This document shows positions 8,009-14,737 of a stretch of 24,465 nucleotides of DNA, in pieces (position 1 is the stretch's first letter; the number at the start of each line of letters is the position of its first letter). The position numbers were made by a program, and so were the translations under genes. Location of the stretch: positions 1 to 24,465 of the forward strand of contig JBKEBE010000058.1 of the NCBI GenBank assembly GCA_047973025.1. The letters are read 5' to 3'. The notes under the pieces were generated by a model, which saw only the letters and a program-made list of their open reading frames with translations, was not told where the DNA came from and made no database searches. This DNA comes from UPXZ01 sp047973025 (GTDB lineage: Bacteria > Bacteroidota > Bacteroidia > Bacteroidales > Paludibacteraceae).

Positions 8009-9082
8009 TTATTTCTTTGCTTTCTTTTTTGGAGTTGAGAGCTCTTTTATATTTACAAAATACATGGCAAATGAACGGTAGAGAAAATGTGTCCACTTAC
8101 CGAATGGAACGATGAGCAATGCCCATTGCGCCAATACTGTCAGATGGAAGATGTACATCCATTTATTGGTTTCAAGTATATTCAAGTCGATAAACAGCCG
8201 TACACAAAGTGAAGTCAGTCCCATGAGCAACAACCAGATTACGAAAAACCAGTCGGAAGATTGCGATTTTTTAGCGAGCGCTTTTTTCTTTTGGATACGA
8301 TCTTTTACAAAATCTACCGTAATAATGAAAATAAACAGGCTTTCCAAGTATCCGAGAACAACAACGAATAGACTATCGGTACCGAACCAGTTAAGAACTA
8401 CTGTGGTAAAAAGTAAGGACAGGTAGGCAAAAACCAAGATCAAATGCTCCAACCAGCGGAAATGATTATCATCACAATCTTTGGCGCGTTTTTGGGTAAA
8501 CATGTGTACCAATAAATCTCGCAAGGCTATAATATAAGTCTTTAATGAAGCTTTTGTGCCGGATTTTATTATCGTAAAATACCACATCCGGAGCAAATTA
8601 GGAATAAAAATGACGACAAATACCGTAGCTATGGCGACCATTTCAAATATATGTCCGTAATGCAACATTTTTTCCAACTTCCAACTGACAGAATCGGCAA
8701 AGAAAATAACTCCCGCCAAAACAGCCAACATGGCAAGAATTGTCGCGGGTAAATACTTATAAAACAAGCCTGAAAGACCCGTCCAATCATATTTCGCGGT
8801 AAGCCATCGGCGAAGCGACATCATCAGTTCGCCCGGGTCGGCATCTTGCGGACAATGCGTACTGCATTCGCCGCAATAATAACATTCCCACGGTTTTGTC
8901 GAAGTCTTAATTTCATCTTCAAGTCCTAACGTAGTGAACCGAACCAGTTCTCGGGGAAAAGAAGCATCTGCAGTGGAAAGGGAACAGACAGCCGTGCAAT
9001 TTCCGCAATTGTAGCAAGCGTTAAAATTGAAGGCTCCGTATTTTTTTAAATCTTTACCAAATTTAGGATTTATTGTAGCCAT
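8009..9082 (-). CDS. QmoC-like membrane subunit: HdrC-type ferredoxin domain fused to cytochrome-b-like domain
   Basis: The 357-residue protein joins two modules. The N-terminal 85 residues carry two [4Fe-4S] motifs of HdrC type, CYNCGNCTAVC and CYYCGECSTHCP. The rest (from about 105) is hydrophobic with five or more membrane helices and histidines placed like heme-b ligands of HdrE/NarI-type subunits, in HYGHIFE, LEHLIL, FHLTV and WTHFLYR. This architecture is that of QmoC in sulfate reducers, which exchanges electrons between the quinone pool and the QmoAB flavoproteins. Its ATG overlaps the preceding stop by one base, showing translational coupling. I infer that it anchors the operon's HdrA-like subunits to the membrane and uses menaquinone. 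The family is clear; the partner substrate is not. Confidence 0.88.
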   Translation of the reverse strand: MATINPKFGKDLKKYGAFNFNACYNCGNCTAVCSLSTADASFPRELVRFTTLGLEDEIKTSTKPWECYYCGECSTHCPQDADPGELMMSLRRWLTAKYDWTGLSGLFYKYLPATILAMLAVLAGVIFFADSVSWKLEKMLHYGHIFEMVAIATVFVVIFIPNLLRMWYFTIIKSGTKASLKTYIIALRDLLVHMFTQKRAKDCDDNHFRWLEHLILVFAYLSLLFTTVVLNWFGTDSLFVVVLGYLESLFIFIITVDFVKDRIQKKKALAKKSQSSDWFFVIWLLLMGLTSLCVRLFIDLNILETNKWMYIFHLTVLAQWALLIVPFGKWTHFLYRSFAMYFVNIKELSTPKKKAKK

Positions 9083-9363
9083 TATTTGTTCTGTTTATAC
9101 GTAAAATACTCATCCATATCATCGATTTGTCCTGTTTTAAGAATACCGTATTTAAGCAGCGTCATCATGTAATAATGCGCGTCCGAATACGACATTTCAA
9201 CCTTGTCGGCAACTTGTTTGATTGTCAACTCGCCATCAGCAAGAGCTTCGGTTATTTTACGTTTTATTTTAGTATATTCCTTTAAGTTTTCAGTCGCGTG
9301 TGCGGGAACTCCCTTTTTTTGCCGTAGGTATTTGGCTGTTTTTCCTTTTTCAACTCCTTCCAT
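9082..9363 (-). CDS. Small winged helix-turn-helix-like protein
   Basis: A 93-residue basic protein with no cysteines. Residues 30-80 read as a winged helix-turn-helix: a helix around KRKITEALA, then LTIKQVADKVEMSYSDAHYYMMTLLKYGIL as helix, turn and recognition helix, and an acidic C-terminal strand. It sits between the HdrA-like and QmoC-like genes. Its stop codon overlaps the QmoC start by one base, and the gap to the upstream gene is 66 bp. Such placement inside an electron-transfer operon suggests either a dedicated regulator or a structural or assembly partner that borrowed the fold. I do not recognise a named family. Confidence 0.75.
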   Translation of the reverse strand: MEGVEKGKTAKYLRQKKGVPAHATENLKEYTKIKRKITEALADGELTIKQVADKVEMSYSDAHYYMMTLLKYGILKTGQIDDMDEYFTYKQNK

Positions 9364-9429
9364 AGTTGTATGTTATTTGATATCGGAAATTAAACATAAT
9401 TAATTCTGTCGTTTCTTCGTAGCCGAGCG

Positions 9430-11118
9430 TTAGGCTAACGCGTCAATCATTTCCATAATCTCCACGTTGGAAAAAGCGACCAAATCAATGGCATCCGGCT
9501 CGCAGACGGGCGTACACATGCCACATCCTTTACAAAGCGTACTGTTGATAACGGCTTTTTCTTCTTGCATGGAGATGGCGTCAAATGGGCATTCGGGCAA
9601 GCAGTCTCCACAGCCGGTACAAGCTTGAGCATCAATTTTCGCAACTTGCGGATCGGTTTCGAGCATCCCTTTGCTGATGTTTGTGTACGATTTAACGGCT
9701 GCTGACATGCCGGAATTTACGGCTTCGACAATCGTTTTCGGTCCTTGACATGCCCCCGCTATGGTTACTCCATCTATCACAGTCTCTACAGGACGGAGCT
9801 TCATGTGAATTTCATTAAAAAATTTATCGCGTCCTTTGGGTAGTTTGAATAATGAACCTACCGAATTGTTGCTTCGTGGTGCCATACCCGTTACAAGTAC
9901 GATCAAGTCTGCTTCGACTTCCAATTCCTTTCCGCCGGTCAAAATATCATTAATTCTTACAACCGGTTTATTGTTTCGAGCAAACACGGTCGGCAAACTG
10001 TCTTCGTAGGATTGAAGAAAAATATCCCCCCCTTGCAGACATTCCGCGTAAAGCAATTCCTGCTTCCCATAAGAACGGACACCGCGCGTAAAATGGTAAT
10101 TTTGAATGTTTTTAAACTTCGTGCGAGTTTCGATAGCCGCGTGGATAGTAGCCGTGCAGCAGTAGCGCGAGCAGTAGGTATTTCCTCCTTCGGGCTGACG
10201 GCTTCCCACACAGTAAATATAAGCCACATGCCGTATTACCTTTCCGTGATACGTCAGCGTATCTTTCTCATGATCGATAAGCTGTTTGAATTCCGGTAAG
10301 GTAATCACATTGGGGACATTTCCAAAGCCAAATTCAGCTTCTTTCGGCTGATACGGCTCAAATCCTGTAGCGACCAATACGGAACCTACGGACAGGTCAA
10401 ATTCTTCTTCTTTCTGTCTGATTTTCAGCGATATATTTCCGATAGAGCCGGTATTTGCCACTACTTCCGAATTTAAGAAAACACTGATATTCTGCCGATT
10501 TTTTACGCGATCGTATAATTTTTTTATAATTTCGTCTCCGGTTTCGTCGGTCATGGAGAGGCTTTTCCATTTGGCAACCCAGCCGCCTACCTGCGCTTCT
10601 TTCTCGATTAAAAAAACATGCGTGTCTTTTTCAGCCAGAGTCAACGCAGCTTTCAGTCCGGCTACACCGGCACCGATAACAGCCACGCTTTTTTCGGCTT
10701 TCACTTTGGTGGGTTCAAGCGCATGCGTATGACGAGACTTCGCGATAGCGGCTTTTACTAAATGAATGGCTTTTTCGGTCGCTCCTTCTTTATTGTCGGA
10801 ATGCGCCCACGATGAGTGTTCGCGGATGTTGGAATGAACATACGTGTATTTGTTCAAATTACCCCGTTCGGTTACATTCCGGAACGTAACCAAATGCAGT
10901 TTGGGCGAGCAGGACGCTACGATTACCCCATCCAGGTTGTAATTCTTAATATCATCGACCATATCCCGCTGATTGGCATCCGAGCAGGCAAACATCGTTG
11001 TTTTTGCCAACACAATATTTTTATCATTTTCAACGGATTGACGCACTTTCTCCACATCAACATAATCGGAAATGTTGCCCCCGCAATGACAAATATATAC
11101 TCCTATTCTTTTATCCAT
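9430..11118 (-). CDS. HdrA/QmoB-like FAD iron-sulfur subunit (with N-terminal domain and two C-terminal ferredoxin clusters)
   Basis: The 562-residue flavoprotein is of the heterodisulfide reductase A family. The N-terminal HdrA domain is intact (VYICHCGGNI at 8-16, then C45 and C70 in ASCSPK). An FAD-binding GAGVAG lies at 149-154, and a CVGSR...YCSRYCC segment comes near residue 310. The C-terminus carries two [4Fe-4S] motifs (C500/C503/C506/C510 and C529/C532/C535/C539). It lacks the ferredoxin insert found inside classical HdrA, which its neighbour supplies, and lacks a fused MvhD domain as in QmoB, which is encoded separately here. In HdrA and QmoB the FAD handles electron exchange, including bifurcation or confurcation. 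The 5-bp gap to the upstream HdrA-like gene implies co-translation and probably a heterocomplex. Confidence 0.9.
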   Translation of the reverse strand: MDKRIGVYICHCGGNISDYVDVEKVRQSVENDKNIVLAKTTMFACSDANQRDMVDDIKNYNLDGVIVASCSPKLHLVTFRNVTERGNLNKYTYVHSNIREHSSWAHSDNKEGATEKAIHLVKAAIAKSRHTHALEPTKVKAEKSVAVIGAGVAGLKAALTLAEKDTHVFLIEKEAQVGGWVAKWKSLSMTDETGDEIIKKLYDRVKNRQNISVFLNSEVVANTGSIGNISLKIRQKEEEFDLSVGSVLVATGFEPYQPKEAEFGFGNVPNVITLPEFKQLIDHEKDTLTYHGKVIRHVAYIYCVGSRQPEGGNTYCSRYCCTATIHAAIETRTKFKNIQNYHFTRGVRSYGKQELLYAECLQGGDIFLQSYEDSLPTVFARNNKPVVRINDILTGGKELEVEADLIVLVTGMAPRSNNSVGSLFKLPKGRDKFFNEIHMKLRPVETVIDGVTIAGACQGPKTIVEAVNSGMSAAVKSYTNISKGMLETDPQVAKIDAQACTGCGDCLPECPFDAISMQEEKAVINSTLCKGCGMCTPVCEPDAIDLVAFSNVEIMEMIDALA

Positions 11119-11123
11119 GGTGC

Positions 11124-12422
11124 TTATCCTTTTTGCATTAAATAACTGATGGCTTCCGACGACGCGGAACCGGCTGACGAAATCGTATCCGGAATATCCA
11201 TAGGAGCCGAAGCAGTACCTGCCACGAATACGCCGTCAATGCTGGTTCGAGACGGCGATGTCATTAAGTCAACCTGATCCACAAAGTTGAATTTGTCTAA
11301 CCTAAGCCCATCGGCGAACATGCCGCCGGCTTCAGAATTTGGCAACGAACCTACAGAAAGTACCACCAAGTCGTGTTCCGACTCTTTGAGTCTGCCGGCG
11401 TTGATGTCTTCATAGCGAAGCGTGAGGTTACCGTTTTCTTTTTCTGTAATTCTTCCTATCTTTCCTTTGACAAAGTTTACCCCCATCCCTTTCGCTTGTT
11501 CGTAAAACTCTTCAAAACCTTTACCGAAGGAACGGATATTTAAATAATAAATCGTAATATCCGTCATGGGTAAGGCTCCCATCAATAGTTGCGCCTGCTT
11601 GATGGAATACATGCAGCAGATTTGCGAACAAATGGGATTTCCGACCGAAACATCACGCGAGCCGGTACACAGCACATAGGCTATTTTGTCCGGCATTTTG
11701 CCGTCTCCGGGACGTAACACGGTATTGTAGGGACGCGTGGGAGCTATCTGACGTTCCATTTGCATGGAAGTAAGCACATTCTTAAATACACCGTAACCGT
11801 AACGGGGTATTTTCAGCGGGTCGAACAAGTTGAATCCGGTGGAGAGTACGACTGTTTTTACCTGTAAGTTATAGGTTTCTTCTTCCATGGTAAAGTCGAT
11901 GCAGTTTGTCGGACATACGCGTTCACAAGCTCCGCAAAGTGTGCAGTTGTCAAGGTCTATTACAGCCGATTTGGGGCTACAGATTGAGAAAGGGATATAA
12001 GCCGCTTTTCGTCCTATCAGGTTGTATTGGTATTGGTCTCTGACATTTACCGGACAGGCTTCTTCACATTTTTGACAAGCAGTACAGTCTTCAACGTGGA
12101 CATAACGGGGTTTCTTGCGTAGGGTAGCGGTAAATTCCCGATTTCCTACTCGTCGAATATCGCTTACACGGCTACCCGTAAACAAGGTTATGTTCGGATG
12201 GCGGGATACTTCCGAGAACTTTGGCGTAGTGATGCAAGCCGAGCAATCAAGGGTAGGGAAAACTTTACTCAACAAAATCATTTTTCCGCCGACACTATCG
12301 TCTTTCTCTACCAGCAGTACTTTGTATCCGGAGTTTGCTAAGTTTAACGCGGCTTCGCCGCCGGCTATGCCGGCTCCTATTACTACCGCGTCATATTTCA
12401 GGTTATTTTTTTCGGTATTCAC
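11124..12422 (-). CDS. HdrA/QmoA-like FAD iron-sulfur subunit (with internal ferredoxin clusters)
   Basis: A 432-residue second member of the HdrA family, QmoA-sized. It begins with the FAD-binding GAGIAG (16-21), then the HdrA hallmark LDCSACITTPK (C60, C63). Two internal [4Fe-4S] motifs follow (C113/C116/C119/C123 and C160/C163/C166/C170), then CTGSRD and a CSQICC segment. It lacks both the N-terminal HdrA domain and the C-terminal ferredoxin pair of the adjacent subunit, so the two genes are complementary halves. The start is GTG at 12422, which overlaps the previous stop as GTGA. No better ATG exists before the FAD motif, so this start is probable. It probably pairs with the 562-residue subunit as QmoA pairs with QmoB. 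Confidence 0.9.
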   Translation of the reverse strand: MNTEKNNLKYDAVVIGAGIAGGEAALNLANSGYKVLLVEKDDSVGGKMILLSKVFPTLDCSACITTPKFSEVSRHPNITLFTGSRVSDIRRVGNREFTATLRKKPRYVHVEDCTACQKCEEACPVNVRDQYQYNLIGRKAAYIPFSICSPKSAVIDLDNCTLCGACERVCPTNCIDFTMEEETYNLQVKTVVLSTGFNLFDPLKIPRYGYGVFKNVLTSMQMERQIAPTRPYNTVLRPGDGKMPDKIAYVLCTGSRDVSVGNPICSQICCMYSIKQAQLLMGALPMTDITIYYLNIRSFGKGFEEFYEQAKGMGVNFVKGKIGRITEKENGNLTLRYEDINAGRLKESEHDLVVLSVGSLPNSEAGGMFADGLRLDKFNFVDQVDLMTSPSRTSIDGVFVAGTASAPMDIPDTISSAGSASSEAISYLMQKG

Positions 12423-12832
12423 GATTCAGGGTGTAATGTTTTGAGTAAATATTCGTTGAACGTTCGAATTTGTTTTACGAATGATTCGCTACAAACCGAA
12501 CAAATCGCCGCCATACGCAAACGAGCCGGATCAATTTCTTTTGACTTCATAAGCTCATGCGTTCTGGAAACAATTTTCCCCGTTTTTTCGGTACAGGTTT
12601 CGCCATAGACGCAGTCCGTGCCGTCTGCCGCAATAAAAACGCCATCGAAACCTTTTTCGTAGGCTTGCAGTATCCATTTGGATTTGATACCGCTTGAGCA
12701 AGGCAGTGAGATGGTATATACCGTTGGCGGATAGTGTAATTTTAACAATCCTGCCATGTCAATAGCCGGATCCGAAATTTTTTCCGTAGAAAAAACTAAA
12801 ATTTTTGCTGTTTTTTTATTCGCGATAGCCAT
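12419..12832 (-). CDS. MvhD-like (hydrogenase delta subunit-type) iron-sulfur protein, unusual cysteine set
   Basis: A 137-residue protein resembling MvhD and the C-terminal domain of QmoB and some HdrA proteins. In HdrA complexes this [2Fe-2S] subunit links HdrA to the electron donor. Visible family features are the LPCSSG turn (C45), an AYEKGFDGVFIA strand-turn and TDCVYG (C74). However, the N-terminal CxxC expected near residue 15 is replaced by FSTEKI. Extra cysteines occur at C80, C111 and C114. Either the cluster is lost, or it is bound by a different set (C45, C74, C80, or C111/C114). The gene overlaps the next by 4 bp. Family assignment is by pattern and context. Confidence 0.75.
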   Translation of the reverse strand: MAIANKKTAKILVFSTEKISDPAIDMAGLLKLHYPPTVYTISLPCSSGIKSKWILQAYEKGFDGVFIAADGTDCVYGETCTEKTGKIVSRTHELMKSKEIDPARLRMAAICSVCSESFVKQIRTFNEYLLKTLHPES

Positions 12833-12887
12833 TTTTTAATTTTTGCGTTTTAGCGAGCATGAGATGAACTGCTGTATAAAAGTCCGA

Positions 12888-12927
12888 TGCGTTGATTCGT
12901 CAATCCGATAATCAACGAATCAACGCA
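12888..12927. repeat. 13-bp inverted repeat in the gap before the MvhD-like gene
   Basis: Perfect arms TGCGTTGATTCGT (12888-12900) and ACGAATCAACGCA (12915-12927) enclose 14 nt, between the TusA-like and MvhD-like genes of the operon. Read in the operon direction it forms a long RNA hairpin without a following T run, so it is more likely an mRNA stabiliser, processing site or partial attenuator than a full terminator. Confidence 0.7.
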
Positions 12928-12935
12928 AAATCAAT

Positions 12936-13187
12936 CTATTGTTTTCTTAAATAGATTTTAAAATATCCGTTTTCTTCCACGAATCCGAGATATTCGTGTC
13001 CCTGTTTGCTACACCATTTGGGAATATCTACTTTCGTTCCTTCGTCCGCGGATAAAACTTCCATCACATCGTCTTCGCCGATTGTTCCGATTGCTTTCTT
13101 GGCTTCCAACAGTGGACCCGGGCAAGCAGTACCGCGTGCGTCAACGGATTTTGCTACTTCTAAACTTTTTAATTCTTCTGTTGTCAT
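12936..13187 (-). CDS. TusA-family sulfur carrier protein
   Basis: An 83-residue protein of the TusA/SirA fold, a small cytoplasmic carrier that holds a persulfide on a cysteine. The family motif is present as ACPGPLLEAKKAI with the carrier cysteine C22, and the fold continues through a VLSADEGTK strand-turn to KWCSKQGH with a second cysteine (C59). Unlike E. coli TusA, used in tRNA thiolation, this one is co-encoded with a DsrE-like protein and HdrA-like flavoproteins, as in sulfur-metabolising bacteria. It lies 42 bp after the DsrE-like gene. A role in delivering or accepting sulfane sulfur for the redox complex is inferred from context. Confidence 0.9.
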   Translation of the reverse strand: MTTEELKSLEVAKSVDARGTACPGPLLEAKKAIGTIGEDDVMEVLSADEGTKVDIPKWCSKQGHEYLGFVEENGYFKIYLRKQ

Positions 13188-13229
13188 AATATATTATAAT
13201 TTAGTAATTTATGAATATTTTGTATGTGG

Positions 13230-13796
13230 TTAGATAAATAGTTGCATGGCGCTTTCGGCTCCATCGCCTACAAACGTAGTGGCACCGGCATATCTTAAAT
13301 GTGGGTAGTCGATGATTTCTTCCTTTTTGAAACCCATTAAATCCATTGACATTTCACAAACAGTTATTTCGATGCCCAATTCAGCGGCTTGCGCAAACAT
13401 TTCGTCCAACGACATTACGCGCTTCTTTTTCATCAAAGACTTAATCATTACCGGTCCCATACCACACATGTTCAAGTGGGACAATTTCAGGTTGTTTCGG
13501 CTTTTTGGGAGCATCATGCCGAACATTTTGGAGATAAAATCTTTTCCTTTCGGCTTCTTCTTCGGGTCGCGCAAAGCAGCCAATGCCCAAAACGAGAAGA
13601 ATAATTTTACCTGTGTATCCATGGCTGCGGCTGCCAACGAGATAATCATTGATGCCAATATTTTATCCATATCTCCGGATACAATGGCAATCGACAACTG
13701 ATCTTGATTCGAGTTTTCAAGTCGGTTTACCTTTTTTTGCAATACTTCGAGTTGAGTTTGCAATTGCTGAAGCGTTAAATCTTTGTTGGTATCCAT
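13230..13796 (-). CDS. DsrE2-like (DsrE/DsrF/DrsH-like family) sulfurtransferase
   Basis: First gene of the operon, 188 residues. Residues 7-28 form a predicted coiled-coil leader, followed by the DsrE-like Rossmann-type domain beginning at LSIAIVSGD. Two cysteines are well placed: C111 in LNMCGMGP and C147 in VCEMSMDLMG, the latter corresponding to the conserved persulfide cysteine of DsrE2-type proteins. A hydrophobic stretch at 50-75 may be buried or membrane-associated. DsrE proteins pass persulfide sulfur to TusA, encoded next. The start has a clear AGGAG (13806-13810, minus strand) 9 bp upstream, stronger than is usual in this phylum. The promoter and an upstream CRP-type site are listed separately. 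Confidence 0.88.
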   Translation of the reverse strand: MDTNKDLTLQQLQTQLEVLQKKVNRLENSNQDQLSIAIVSGDMDKILASMIISLAAAAMDTQVKLFFSFWALAALRDPKKKPKGKDFISKMFGMMLPKSRNNLKLSHLNMCGMGPVMIKSLMKKKRVMSLDEMFAQAAELGIEITVCEMSMDLMGFKKEEIIDYPHLRYAGATTFVGDGAESAMQLFI

Positions 13797-13833
13797 AATT
13801 ATGTTCTCCTAAAAATGATTGATGATTTTTTGG

Positions 13834-13865
13834 CAAATTTATCTGATTATAGTATCACTGTCAAA
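13834..13865 (-). promoter_or_regulatory. Promoter of the DsrE-TusA-Hdr/Qmo-like operon
   Basis: On the minus strand TTTG (13862-13865), a 20-bp spacer and TAAATTTG (13834-13841) match the Bacteroidota promoter consensus. Transcription should start near 13827, about 30 nt before the DsrE-like ATG. Confidence 0.75.
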
Positions 13866-13893
13866 ATATTTTGCGTGTTGTCGGTTACACTAT

Positions 13894-13924
13894 TTTGTGA
13901 TTTAAATCACATTTCATATATTTG
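13894..13924 (+). promoter_or_regulatory. Promoter of the Crp/Fnr-type regulator gene
   Basis: TTTG (13894-13897), a 19-bp spacer and TATATTTG (13917-13924) form a consensus promoter. Its predicted start (around 13930) nearly coincides with the ATG at 13929, so the transcript may be leaderless. The CRP-type palindrome lies across the -33 element and spacer. Confidence 0.7.
13896..13911. promoter_or_regulatory. Perfect CRP-type palindromic operator
   Basis: TGTGATTTAAATCACA is a perfect 16-bp palindrome of the CRP/FNR class (TGTGA-N6-TCACA). It is centred about 76 bp upstream of the predicted operon start and about 27 bp upstream of the predicted regulator start. This geometry suits activation of the leftward operon and auto-repression of the regulator. 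Confidence 0.75.
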
Positions 13925-13928
13925 CACA

Positions 13929-14606
13929 ATGATTCACGAATGTAACACTTGCCCATTTAACGCCAAAGTTCTCAACAACCTGAATGATAGCAGCTTGGAG
14001 ATGTTGAACGAAAACCACATTTCGGTTTCTTTCAAGAAAGGCGATTCGATTATCAAGCAAGGGACTTTCTCCACCAATGTCGCTTTTTTACGAAAAGGGA
14101 TTGTGAAAATACATATCGGGGGACCTGCCTACGAGCAAATTGTGAAAATAAAAAAAGCGCCGACTTTTCTCGGACTTCCTACCGCTTTTGGAGATAAGGT
14201 AAATCAATACAGCGTGTCTGCCATTTCGGAATGTGAAATTTGTTTTATTGATTTAACTGTCTTTAAGCGTTTAATTCACGACAATCCAAAATTCGCGTAT
14301 GACGTAATTATCGAATTGAGCAAATACGAGTTGGAATCCTTTCGAAAATGCGCGGATCGGACTCAGAAGCAGTCTCGCGGAAATATTGCCGGCGTGTTAT
14401 TGGACTTTTCGGATAACATCTTTGAATCGGACCATTTTTCCTGCCCCATATCCCAATCCGAAATGGGTGATTTGATTGACGCGTCTCGTGAAAGTGTTAG
14501 CAGAATCATGAATGAATTTGATAAAGACGGACTGATTCATGTGAAAGGTAAGAATATTCAAATTCTAAATAAAAATTCGTTGGAAAAGATTAGCAAAAAA
14601 GGATAA
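13929..14606 (+). CDS. Crp/Fnr family transcriptional regulator
   Basis: A 225-residue regulator with an N-terminal cyclic-nucleotide-binding-like beta-roll (about 25-115), a long dimerisation helix (about 122-150) and a C-terminal winged helix. The recognition helix reads SRESVSRIM. R187, E188 and R192 match the E. coli CRP residues that read TGTGA, in agreement with the TGTGA palindrome in its own promoter. The N-terminus has CNTC (C5, C8) and the core has ECEIC (C102, C105), four cysteines that could bind an Fe-S cluster or sense redox or sulfur state. I chose ATG 13929 because the longer frame from 13815 would run through both the promoter and the operator. It probably controls the divergent operon. 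Confidence 0.9.
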   Translation: MIHECNTCPFNAKVLNNLNDSSLEMLNENHISVSFKKGDSIIKQGTFSTNVAFLRKGIVKIHIGGPAYEQIVKIKKAPTFLGLPTAFGDKVNQYSVSAISECEICFIDLTVFKRLIHDNPKFAYDVIIELSKYELESFRKCADRTQKQSRGNIAGVLLDFSDNIFESDHFSCPISQSEMGDLIDASRESVSRIMNEFDKDGLIHVKGKNIQILNKNSLEKISKKG

Positions 14607-14640
14607 CGCTTCTCTATTTCTGACTGATCAATAGAAAGCG
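14607..14640. repeat. Imperfect hairpin between convergent crp-like and rnfA genes
   Basis: CGCTTCTCTATT (14607-14618) pairs with AATAGAAAGCG (14630-14640) with one bulge. No T tract follows on either strand, so a terminator role is possible but weakly supported. Confidence 0.3.
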
Positions 14641-14737
14641 TCTCAGGGGTTAATTATCCTGCAATCCGAATTTAGGCATTCTACAACTATAACTCCATGT
14701 CGGTTGCTAAGCCGTTTCTCGCTTACGACTTTATAGG

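Noticed and set aside
9425..9442. GCGTTAG/CTAACGC inverted repeat at the end of the 562-residue HdrA-like gene as a terminator
   Set aside because: The loop is a single base, no T run follows, and the downstream genes appear to belong to the same operon.
8009..12832. A true heterodisulfide reductase (HdrABC)
   Set aside because: No HdrB with CCG domains is present, and the membrane-fused HdrC points to a Qmo-like complex.
13815..13928. Longer start of the Crp-like regulator (38 extra residues)
   Set aside because: The extension would place the promoter and the CRP palindrome inside the coding sequence and has no family resemblance; ATG 13929 gives a normal 225-residue regulator.
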